From an uncultured Campylobacter sp. (GTDB lineage Bacteria > Campylobacterota > Campylobacteria > Campylobacterales > Campylobacteraceae): 6,369 bases of DNA. Within the stretch, counting starts at the first letter, position 1; each line of letters begins with the position of its first letter. The stretch spans positions 1 to 6,369 of the forward strand of contig CALCKS010000048.1 in assembly GCA_937965895.1 (NCBI GenBank), written 5' to 3'. Below are positions 1 to 5,621 of this stretch, one piece after another. The notes under the pieces are model-generated. The model searched no databases, was not told the DNA's origin, and saw only the letters and a list, made by a program, of their open reading frames with translations. Made by a program: the position numbers and the translations under genes.

Positions 1-3000
1 GTAGGGCGTCCTCACTAGCTCGTTTTGCTTCTTTTTCCTCAGACGTCATTTTTCTGCGATTTGCATGTATGATTTTTTTATCGCCTTTGTCTATTACGAC
101 ATCTTTCATCTTTTTACCGTCTGCTTTGCCTAAATATACACTATTTTCGCTTTTGCCGTTTTTTACTACGCTCGGTCTATCTAATACGTATTCTATTAGC
201 TCTTTCACAACCCTTTTGTTCTCATGCATTTCGGGATGTTCAGACTTTAGCCACGCCAAAGAGGCTGTTACGGCGTCTATACCCGTTTGGTCTTTTAGCC
301 AGTCGTTGAGTTCAAATTTAACCTGATCTAGGTAAGTAAGCTTGCCGTCTCTCATCGTCCAGCCTTCGCCTTTTACGACTTCTTGTTTTGCTTCCGCTTG
401 CTCTAGCTTACTTCCTTGTTCGGCTGCTCCACCTTTAGCCGAATTTTGTAGTATAATGTCATTATTGGTCTGCGCGACCCGCTGCGCGTCGTCCTTATAA
501 GGCGAAAATGCAAGCCCTTGGCTATCTTTAGCCATTGGCGCAGACTCATTGGCGAAGTTTGCGCCGGGGTGTTGCCCGGGAGCTTCGCCTTTTTTTATTA
601 CATTATTTTCCTGCTTTGTCGTAGCTTCTTTGACTATCCCATCCGCCTTAGCCTTATCTAACTCATTGCTAAATTTAAACTGCGCCTTAGCCATCTCGAT
701 GATGTCTATTTTTTCGCTAACGGGTATATCTTTATTCATCGCGGCCTTTGATAGCTTTTCGCCCAGTTCTCGCGCGCTTGACGAACTCATTACGGCATTA
801 TATATAGCGTGTCTTGACGCTGCGGTCTTTCCCATCTGTAAAAACGGCAGGAATTTAACGGTATTTTGCACGGCCCTGTTTGCCGCCATAGTCAAGTATC
901 TCACGGCTACGTTATGGCTGAGGCCTTGCTGGAGTTTAGGGTCTTTAGGCGCTTTAAAAGCATCGGCAAGGGTATGGTCGAGCCCGTGGATTTTATTCAT
1001 CTTTTCGGTTATCTCGATAGCTTTCTTAGCCGCCTCGCTTTTATAGTTCGGATTGTCTTTTAGCGTTTTTAGCATCCCCGAGTAATCCACCACTCTTTTG
1101 CCGCCCATCGTCTCTTTGATATTTCTCTCCAGCGTATTTTTTATCGCCTCGATCTCTAGCCTTTCTCTGCTGGGCGCGTCAAGTCCCGACAAATATTCGT
1201 TTAGCTTGTTGTTGGTGTTTCTAAACTTCTTATCCAACTTGGCTTGCGTTAGCTCTTTTGTGGTACCTTTTTGTATCCCTTCATAAAGCGAATCGTCCTC
1301 TATGCGCTTCATTTGCGAGTATTTGACGTCGGCATCATAAAGGCTATTTTTTAGCCTTTCCAGCTCCATGCCGCTTTTGCCCGTGCTTGCAAATATCCCA
1401 TCGTCTAGGCTTTGTTTTAGCCTTATTAGTTTGTCTTTCGTCGGCTTATAGTCGGCTTGTCTTATTAAGCTATTTACGGCGTGCCTAGCCTCAAATAACG
1501 CTTCGGCATCCGCTCCGTCATCCAAAACCTTTAAGATTCTATTGGTTACGGGAGATAAGTCGGTTTGAGATTTGATGTAGGTTTTAACATCCTCGGCTGC
1601 CGATCTTATCAGTCTTTCGTCTAGTTTTACGCCGTTTGTGTTTATCGCATTTTTTATCTCGCTCGTAGTCTTTGCATAATCGTCTTGGACTCTTTTTACG
1701 TATTCGCCTAGTATATCGCCCACTTCATCGCCCGTGCGTTCTCCGCTCGCTCCGATCTCGTCGATAAACCTACGCGTATCGTCCTCCAGGATGTCGGCGT
1801 ATTTCTTAGCAAATTCCGGGCTTTCTTTTATAAGCCCGTTAAATTCGTTTATGTGTTTCTCGTCGGCCCTAGCCTTAGCAAATACCAACCTTTGACGCGC
1901 GGCCGTGTCCTCGTCGGCGAATTTAGACGCTAAATTTTGCGCCGCATCCTCGGCCTTACTCGCTACCCCTCTTAAAATTTCGGGCGTGGCCGAGTTTTCT
2001 TTTATGTGTTTTGCTCCTTGAGCTAGCTCGCTTAGCTTTACGTTGGCGTTAGTACTCTGCGGGGTGTATATTTCCATAAGCTCTCTAAGCGCTCTTTGCT
2101 CATCTATGGATAAATCCGCGCCGAAATCGGCTACGTTAGCTTCCGCACCCCTTATGTTTCCGGTTCTAACGTGGTCGTAAATAGGGATGTCGGTTTTTGC
2201 GGTTACGTCTTTTAGCGGATGGGTCATATCGGCTACTTTTTCTTTTACGTTTTCGCCGCTCATTTTTAGCTTCTGCGTTGCTTGGGCGGCTTTATCTTTA
2301 GCCTCGTTTATTAGCCCTTTCGTGCCTTGATAGCCCCTGATCGCTCCTCCTATTATGGTATCGCCTGCCGCAGATAGTAGCGCGTCCTCGCCCATTTTGG
2401 CTAGCGCCTCTTTTGCGTCGAGTTCTCTGCCGACATAGTCGCTATTTGCTACGTAGTCGGCGTAACCGCCGACAGACGTACCTATCATACCGCGTACTAG
2501 ATTATTTTTAAAGCCCGCTCCGCTTTTTACGCTTGCGGCAGCACCTACTAATGACCAAACGTTATCCCTTATGCCGCGACCGATCTGTTTTATCATTCCG
2601 TCGTCGAGCGGGGTTAAATCCTCGCCCCGCCTTAAGAATACCTGCCCGCTCTTTTTGTGCGTTACGAGCTCGCCCTGGTTGTTTTGAGCCAGTTGGGCGT
2701 TTATATTTCTAAAAAGCTCGTTTTTTTGAGCTAAAATTTTATCTCTATCGCCGAATATCAGGTGTGAATTCTCAAGCTTCGAGACGGAATTATTTACTAC
2801 GCTTCTCACATCGTCCGCGCCCTGGGCTTGAGCTAGATCATTTTTATAGTCGTCCCTAGGTCCGACGCCTCTGCCTACCGTATCCGCCGCTATCGTAGCG
2901 GCCGCTTTCATCGGATTTAAGCTAAGAGGTAAAATTTGAGGTTCGATAGGCGCGTCCTCTTTTTCAAAACCTATCATTTGCGCCCTCGCTTGAGGCGTTA

Positions 3001-3052
3001 GTGGGTATCTTTGCCCTACTTGATTTAGTTCATCTTGGGTTAAAGGTCTCAT
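1..3052 (-). CDS. Giant internal-virion/ejection-type protein with C-terminal PBECR-like nuclease domain (partial, 3' end off window)
   Basis: The frame runs without a stop from ATG at 3052 to the left edge, giving 1017 complete codons and one spare base. The start is set by GGAG at 3060-3063, 7 nt upstream. It overlaps the preceding gene's TGA as ATGA, which suggests translational coupling. The body is mostly charged helix. Residues about 166-241 are Gly/Ala-rich with hydrophobic runs (W166, GMIGTSVGGY at 188-197, IIGGAIRGY at 233-241) and could meet a membrane. Residues about 813-895 are a Gly/Ala/Gln/Asn-rich linker. A separate C-terminal domain follows from W898: helices, then R959-P960-S-V-V, short strands, and KKIIHANRRKM with H996. 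This helix-then-sheet pattern with a late His and basic residues resembles PBECR (phage Barnase-EndoU-ColicinE5/D-RelE-like) nucleases. I saw no cysteine. Its place last in the set and its size suggest a virion protein delivered with the DNA, like T7 gp16 or P22 ejection proteins in role. The ejection role and nuclease activity are inference; the reading frame is certain. Confidence 0.85.
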   Translation of the reverse strand, partial: MRPLTQDELNQVGQRYPLTPQARAQMIGFEKEDAPIEPQILPLSLNPMKAAATIAADTVGRGVGPRDDYKNDLAQAQGADDVRSVVNNSVSKLENSHLIFGDRDKILAQKNELFRNINAQLAQNNQGELVTHKKSGQVFLRRGEDLTPLDDGMIKQIGRGIRDNVWSLVGAAASVKSGAGFKNNLVRGMIGTSVGGYADYVANSDYVGRELDAKEALAKMGEDALLSAAGDTIIGGAIRGYQGTKGLINEAKDKAAQATQKLKMSGENVKEKVADMTHPLKDVTAKTDIPIYDHVRTGNIRGAEANVADFGADLSIDEQRALRELMEIYTPQSTNANVKLSELAQGAKHIKENSATPEILRGVASKAEDAAQNLASKFADEDTAARQRLVFAKARADEKHINEFNGLIKESPEFAKKYADILEDDTRRFIDEIGASGERTGDEVGDILGEYVKRVQDDYAKTTSEIKNAINTNGVKLDERLIRSAAEDVKTYIKSQTDLSPVTNRILKVLDDGADAEALFEARHAVNSLIRQADYKPTKDKLIRLKQSLDDGIFASTGKSGMELERLKNSLYDADVKYSQMKRIEDDSLYEGIQKGTTKELTQAKLDKKFRNTNNKLNEYLSGLDAPSRERLEIEAIKNTLERNIKETMGGKRVVDYSGMLKTLKDNPNYKSEAAKKAIEITEKMNKIHGLDHTLADAFKAPKDPKLQQGLSHNVAVRYLTMAANRAVQNTVKFLPFLQMGKTAASRHAIYNAVMSSSSARELGEKLSKAAMNKDIPVSEKIDIIEMAKAQFKFSNELDKAKADGIVKEATTKQENNVIKKGEAPGQHPGANFANESAPMAKDSQGLAFSPYKDDAQRVAQTNNDIILQNSAKGGAAEQGSKLEQAEAKQEVVKGEGWTMRDGKLTYLDQVKFELNDWLKDQTGIDAVTASLAWLKSEHPEMHENKRVVKELIEYVLDRPSVVKNGKSENSVYLGKADGKKMKDVVIDKGDKKIIHANRRKMTSEEKEAKRASEDAL
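551..596 (+). terminator. Terminator-shaped hairpin with T7 tail, antisense inside the giant gene
   Basis: On the plus strand, GGCGAAG (551-557) pairs with CTTCGCC (583-589), and CCGGG (564-568) pairs inside with CCCGG (575-579) around a 6-base loop. Seven T residues (590-596) follow at once. This is the layout of an intrinsic terminator, but no gene on the plus strand leads into it. On the minus strand it encodes residues 820-834 of the giant protein, with the A7 run upstream of the hairpin. It may stop antisense transcripts, or it may act in the minus-strand mRNA instead. Confidence 0.5.
551..596 (-). promoter_or_regulatory. Candidate -1 frameshift site (A AAA AAA plus hairpin) in the giant gene
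   Basis: In the mRNA of the giant gene, A AAA AAA at 596-590 fits the X XXY YYZ slippery pattern in the correct phase (codons ATA AAA AAA GGC). The hairpin follows. The outer stem begins immediately, and the inner CCGGG stem begins 10 nt downstream, a distance closer to known stimulators. After a -1 slip, 14 codons would be read before TGA at 548-546, giving an 835-residue product without the linker and nuclease-like domain. RNA polymerase slippage on A7 is an alternative. The sequence shows only the layout. Confidence 0.35.
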
Positions 3053-4254
3053 TCGTATTCTCCGCTTCTTACAAATTCGTCCGCCGTTTCGGCAGTGTAT
3101 TTTTTTGGTATTTTAGTTTTGCCTAGTATCGCATCGCTTATTTTGTCTCTTTGGGCTTCCAACTCTTTGATTTTGGAGTTTATCGCGTATCTTTGATAAC
3201 CGTCTTTCGTCGCGTCTCGTTTCGTTCTTAGCGAGCTTATTTCGATGTTAAATATTCTGTTGTTTAACCTTTCGGCTTTTAATGCCGTATCGTTATCAAA
3301 GATTGCGCCGTTAAGCTTTACCCCGACTTCTTTTGTAAGGTCTTGTATCTCTCTATCGGCGCGCCCCAGTTTCGTAAGCTGCACGCCCGTATTGGTTAGT
3401 ATTTGGGCTAAATTTTGCGCTGATTGCGAGCCGTTATCTACCCCCGCTTTTTCCGCAAACCAATCTAAAACCCTATCACCCCAGCCGTCGTAGCTATCTA
3501 GCGGTTTGCCGTATTTGGCAAACTCCTCGCCCGCTTGCCCTAGTTTGTCCGTGCCCTCCGATAACCCCGTCATCTCTTTATCGAAGTTATCGTCTTTGTT
3601 TAGCTTATCCGTAATGTTTTTACCCCAGGTCCTATTCGTAGTTACGTAATTAACAAAATTCTGTGCGGCTCTTGCGTAGTCTATCGCCCCGGTGTTTTCG
3701 TCAAGCCCGCCGAACATTGCGGCAAACTGCTTATTGTCTTTATTCGTCTCGAAAAAATCTTTTGGATTTAGCGCGCTTGCGCTTATTCCGCCGACGGTCG
3801 GCATCGCTCCCGCATCGGCTGCTGTTAGCTTGGCCTCTCTCGCGTCTTTTCTATCTTGCAACATCGCATTTCTAAAAGCGGCGTTTTCGGCCATTTGTTG
3901 TTTTCTTAGAGCGATATTTTCATTTAGTTGTTTCTGACGCAAATCATAATCTTTTTGCCATTGATCGGTCTTTATACCTAGCTCGCTTTGCTTAAACTGC
4001 CTATTAAAGGCGTTATCGTTCGCCGTCTCTCTTTCGGTTTCGGCGTGGTGCCTAGCCGTTTCGGCGTCTCTTGCCCCGGTTAACGCCTCGCTAGCCAGAT
4101 TCGATCGCATAGTTTCGTTGATTTTCATCTGGTTTTGGTTTTTCGTTACGTTTTCTTTGTATATGTCCCAAAGGGAGCGTCCGACCGCCCCGACTGCATC
4201 TATCATATTTGTGTTATAATTAAAATCCACCCTATTTGGGTTAAAGTACGCCAC
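3049..4254 (-). CDS. Coiled-coil internal virion protein (putative DNA ejection protein), GTG start
   Basis: This is a 401-residue protein starting at GTG (4254-4252), chosen because AAGGAG lies at 4262-4267, 7 nt upstream, and no ATG nearby has a comparable site. It has no signal peptide, no membrane segment and no cysteine. Residues about 28-145 are a long polar helix rich in Gln, Asn, Arg, Glu and Ala, probably coiled coil. A mixed region with aromatic residues follows (about 165-265: DFF, FVNYV, RTW, DGWGD, LDWF). A second charged helix spans about 325-378, and the basic tail contains KIPKK. I recognise no enzyme motif. Its place after a small Gly/Ala-rich virion gene and before the giant gene, which it overlaps by 4 bases (ATGA), matches the middle member of a podoviral internal-virion trio. 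It does not look like an HK97-fold capsid, because the long N-terminal coil takes up a third of the chain. A tail or assembly role remains possible. Confidence 0.85.
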   Translation of the reverse strand: MAYFNPNRVDFNYNTNMIDAVGAVGRSLWDIYKENVTKNQNQMKINETMRSNLASEALTGARDAETARHHAETERETANDNAFNRQFKQSELGIKTDQWQKDYDLRQKQLNENIALRKQQMAENAAFRNAMLQDRKDAREAKLTAADAGAMPTVGGISASALNPKDFFETNKDNKQFAAMFGGLDENTGAIDYARAAQNFVNYVTTNRTWGKNITDKLNKDDNFDKEMTGLSEGTDKLGQAGEEFAKYGKPLDSYDGWGDRVLDWFAEKAGVDNGSQSAQNLAQILTNTGVQLTKLGRADREIQDLTKEVGVKLNGAIFDNDTALKAERLNNRIFNIEISSLRTKRDATKDGYQRYAINSKIKELEAQRDKISDAILGKTKIPKKYTAETADEFVRSGEYE

Positions 4255-4261
4255 CTTTTTG

Positions 4262-4267
4262 CTCCTT
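4262..4267 (-). promoter_or_regulatory. Ribosome binding site deciding the GTG start
   Basis: AAGGAG on the minus strand is followed by a 7-nt spacer (CAAAAAG) and then GTG. The spacing equals that of the scaffold-like gene (AAGGAG plus 7 nt to ATG). This is the main evidence that the 401-residue gene begins with GTG. Confidence 0.75.
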
Positions 4268-4283
4268 AAATCGTAAAATGCGC

Positions 4284-4289
4284 TATAAT
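4284..4289 (+). promoter_or_regulatory. -10 box (TATAAT) of the lipoprotein gene promoter
   Basis: A perfect TATAAT lies 18 bases before the lipoprotein start codon. No good -35 hexamer sits 16-18 bases upstream, but a T-run (4256-4260) does lie upstream. That combination is common for the housekeeping sigma factor of Campylobacter, which does not need a conserved -35. Transcription would begin near 4296, giving a very short leader of roughly 12 nt that starts in the ribosome site. Confidence 0.6.
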
Positions 4290-4305
4290 CCCAAAAAAGG
4301 ATTAT
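4285..4305. repeat. Perfect 7-bp dyad (candidate operator) covering promoter and ribosome site
   Basis: ATAATCC (4285-4291) and GGATTAT (4299-4305) are exact inverted repeats around a 7-base centre, CAAAAAA. The left arm takes in most of the TATAAT box and the right arm contains the end of the ribosome site. The arms are centred 14 bases apart, more than one helical turn, which could suit a dimeric repressor. Because the transcript would start inside the element, a DNA operator is more likely than an RNA hairpin. No binding protein is encoded in the window. Confidence 0.45.
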
Positions 4306-4307
4306 TT

Positions 4308-4631
4308 ATGAAATATTGCCTATCTATTGCCCTTTGCTTGTCTATCCTCGGCTGCACCGCTAGCGAGCAAACAAGCTTTATACACGCCGGGCTAAACGCT
4401 GCCAGCGGCGAAAGATACATAAACGACGACTCGCTTTTTCATAACGTCAGCAACCAAAACGGGCTTATCGCTACGGGCGTCGTGCTAGGATTAGGCCTGC
4501 TGGTTTCGGGCGCTAAAGCCATATCAAATGCCTTTAGCAGCGACGACGCAGGCTCGGACGAAGTCGCCGTATCAAGCGACGACAACGCGACTGTTGCGAC
4601 TAGCGATGACAACGCCACGATAAATCAATAG
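4308..4631 (+). CDS. Small lipoprotein, moron-like cargo gene on the opposite strand
   Basis: This encodes 107 residues starting at ATG 4308, with AAAGGA (4296-4301) 6 nt upstream. An in-frame ATG at 4278 is rejected because it lies before the TATAAT box and would bury the signal peptide. Residues 1-16 are a lipoprotein signal: K2, a hydrophobic core, and a lipobox ending I-L-G-C with C16 the acylation site. Thr at +2, not Asp, favours the outer membrane by the E. coli sorting rule. A Gly-rich hydrophobic stretch spans about 52-69 (GLIATGVVLGLGLLVSGA). The tail (77-107) is Ser/Asp/Asn-rich with two SDDNAT copies. It lies inside the minus-strand late block, 53 bases from one neighbour and overlapping the other by 7 bases (4625-4631). 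A single gene with its own promoter inverted in a structural operon is the usual form of a phage moron. Surface change or superinfection exclusion, known for other phage lipoproteins, is a guess. I do not recognise its family. Confidence 0.8.
   Translation: MKYCLSIALCLSILGCTASEQTSFIHAGLNAASGERYINDDSLFHNVSNQNGLIATGVVLGLGLLVSGAKAISNAFSSDDAGSDEVAVSSDDNATVATSDDNATINQ
4575..4618 (+). repeat. Imperfect tandem 17-bp repeat encoding SDDNAT
   Basis: Bases 4575-4591 and 4602-4618 match at 15 of 17 positions, separated by 10 bases. Each encodes Ser-Asp-Asp-Asn-Ala-Thr in the lipoprotein tail. A third, shorter relative (AGCGACGACGC near 4539) encodes Ser-Asp-Asp. This suggests local duplication of the acidic tail. 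Confidence 0.6.
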
Positions 4632-4990
4632 CCCTCTTCCTCGTCTTTGCGCTTGCTAAAAGCGGACGAGTTCCACGCGTTTAGTAGGTTTTGGTTCGCC
4701 TGATTTTCCCTTGAAATCTGCCGCTCGGATAGCATTTTATTAAAATCAAACGCCGCCTTTTGCTGCTTCATCAGGTTTTTTGCCGCCTGCTGTTGCGCAA
4801 TGCCCGAGTACATATTGCCCGCCATTCCTAGCGCGTTCATCCAGTTAGGCGTTCCTGCCGCGTCGCTATTTCCTAGCCAGCCTAAAGCCTTGCTGCCCGC
4901 GTTTTTTAAAAGCCCCATAAAATCAAAACCGCCGCTCGCCGCCGAATTCGCAGTTGCCGCGCCTCTACTAAAAAACCCGCCTAGATCCAT
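4625..4990 (-). CDS. Small Gly/Ala-rich internal virion protein (putative)
   Basis: This encodes 121 residues starting at ATG 4990. AAGGAGG at 4996-5002 overlaps the preceding gene's TAA stop and sits 5 nt from the start, so the two genes are only 10 bases apart and share a transcript. Residues 1-65 are rich in Gly, Ala, Ser and Met with aromatic residues (FFSRG, FDFMGLL, GWLG, NWMNALGMAGNMYSG). This composition could insert into or lie along a membrane. Residues 66-106 form a polar helix rich in Gln, Asn and Lys, and the tail is highly charged (KRKDEEEGY). There is no cysteine. Small Gly/Ala-rich proteins followed by a polar helix commonly precede the two large ejection proteins in podovirus genomes, which is the basis of the call. 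Its stop codon overlaps the end of the convergent lipoprotein gene by 7 bases. No named family was recognised. Confidence 0.8.
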   Translation of the reverse strand: MDLGGFFSRGAATANSAASGGFDFMGLLKNAGSKALGWLGNSDAAGTPNWMNALGMAGNMYSGIAQQQAAKNLMKQQKAAFDFNKMLSERQISRENQANQNLLNAWNSSAFSKRKDEEEGY

Positions 4991-5000
4991 TTTCCCCTCC

Positions 5001-5621
5001 TTATAGCATTCCGGCGGACTTCAAAATTTCCGCGCCTAGTTCGATGTCGCTTACGTTTTCGCCCTTTTTCACGCGCTCAAACGCATTTACGCCGCCCGCG
5101 CCCCTGTTGCTGCCGATGATAGGATCAGGCTCGCCGCTTACTTTGGCTAGAGTTATCATTGCCTTTGCGACTGCTTTCCAGCCGTCGTAGTTTTCGCCAA
5201 GTAGCGGCATAAAGCCGTTTTCGTCCGCAAATTTGCCTAGCTCCTCTAGCTTTATCGTCGGGAAGTCTTTTTTAAATTCGGCCGAATTTTTGTTAAAAAT
5301 TTCTTGCTGCCTAGCTTGCTCTGCGGCTGCTGCTTGCGCGGCTTGAAACTGCGCTAATTGCTCTTTGATTTGACCTAGATCGCCTAACCCCATACTTTCA
5401 AGCATTGCTTGTTGCTCGGGCGTCATTACGGCGGGCGCGCTCTCTTTTTGCGCAGCTTCCTCGCTTTTTGGCGCCTCCTTTGGCGCCTCTGCTACGGGCG
5501 CCTCGCTTGTTTCTTGTACTACTTCCTGCGGCTCGCTCGCTTGCGTAGGTTCATCGCTTGCGGTATCTTGTCCCTCGTCAAATGCCCCCATTAGGGCTTC
5601 TATTGCGTCGTTTTCAGTCAT
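5001..5621 (-). CDS. Putative scaffold (capsid assembly) protein
   Basis: This encodes 206 residues starting at ATG 5621, chosen because AAGGAG (5629-5634) is 7 nt upstream. A longer in-frame start at 5654 has no such site and would extend 41 bases into the previous gene. Residues 1-65 are acidic and disordered-looking, rich in Glu, Ala, Pro, Ser and Gln, with three Glu-Ala-Pro repeats. Residues about 67-118 are a Gln/Ala-rich helix, probably coiled coil. The C-terminal part (about 125-206) is more globular (FADENGFMPLL, YDGWKAVAKAMITLAK) and ends in a short helix. An acidic tail, central coil and small C-terminal domain are the usual build of phage scaffold proteins, and the position two genes after the portal fits. 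It overlaps the upstream gene by 8 bases (ATGACTGA). The sequence alone does not prove the role, and no capsid gene follows it. Confidence 0.65.
   Translation of the reverse strand: MTENDAIEALMGAFDEGQDTASDEPTQASEPQEVVQETSEAPVAEAPKEAPKSEEAAQKESAPAVMTPEQQAMLESMGLGDLGQIKEQLAQFQAAQAAAAEQARQQEIFNKNSAEFKKDFPTIKLEELGKFADENGFMPLLGENYDGWKAVAKAMITLAKVSGEPDPIIGSNRGAGGVNAFERVKKGENVSDIELGAEILKSAGML
5470..5502. repeat. Three GGCGCC palindromes from Glu-Ala-Pro repeats
   Basis: GGCGCC occurs at 5470-5475, 5482-5487 and 5497-5502, each within the codons for Glu-Ala-Pro in the disordered N-terminal region of the scaffold-like protein (residues 40-51). The most likely reading is low-complexity coding repeats, not a protein-binding site. 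Confidence 0.55.

Larger units (their letters stand above)
4255..4307. promoter_or_regulatory. Compact divergent intergenic region between lipoprotein and 401-residue gene
   Basis: These 53 bases separate the head-to-head starts of the minus-strand 401-residue gene (GTG at 4254) and the plus-strand lipoprotein gene (ATG at 4308). They hold the AAGGAG of the former, and the TATAAT box, dyad and AAAGGA site of the latter. I see no convincing promoter for the minus-strand gene here, only weak matches such as TTATAG. The 401-residue gene is therefore probably transcribed by read-through from the upstream late genes, across the antisense of the lipoprotein gene. Confidence 0.6.

Noticed and set aside
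493..502. 10-bp palindrome CCTTATAAGG
   Set aside because: It is a single copy inside the linker coding region, with no nearby promoter or partner site.
549..1046. Plus-strand frame of 165 codons with many hydrophobic residues, resembling a membrane protein
   Set aside because: It lies opposite the continuous giant gene. Charged helical codons (AAA, GAG, GCT and similar) read backwards give Phe/Leu/Ser/Ala-rich hydrophobic peptides. It has no ribosome site or recognisable family; the same applies to the plus-strand frames at 69-326, 1098-1286, 3245-3493, 3663-3937, 4800-5006 and 5409-5594.
866..1063. Plus-strand frame of 65 codons
   Set aside because: It overlaps another shadow frame and the real minus-strand gene, with no start signal or protein-like pattern.
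1817..1838. Perfect 7-bp inverted repeat CGGGCTT/AAGCCCG
   Set aside because: It is inside the giant coding region with an 8-base loop and no T tail on either strand, consistent with chance.
2608..2630. Inverted repeat GCGGGG/CCCCGC
   Set aside because: It has a short stem, an 11-base loop and no T tail, and is fully explained by coding sequence.
4278..4307. Earlier in-frame ATG for the lipoprotein
   Set aside because: It lies upstream of the TATAAT box, lacks a ribosome site, and would put ten extra residues before an otherwise perfect signal peptide.
4308..4631. Unimolecular spanin (lipoprotein plus membrane segment)
   Set aside because: Only about 36 residues separate the lipid anchor from the hydrophobic stretch, too few to span the periplasm, and an acidic tail follows it. 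The gene is also opposite to the late genes and has no lysis neighbours.
4649..4667. Hairpin CGCTT/AAGCG after the lipoprotein gene as its terminator
   Set aside because: The stem is only 5 bp, there is no T-run, and it lies inside the convergent 121-residue gene.
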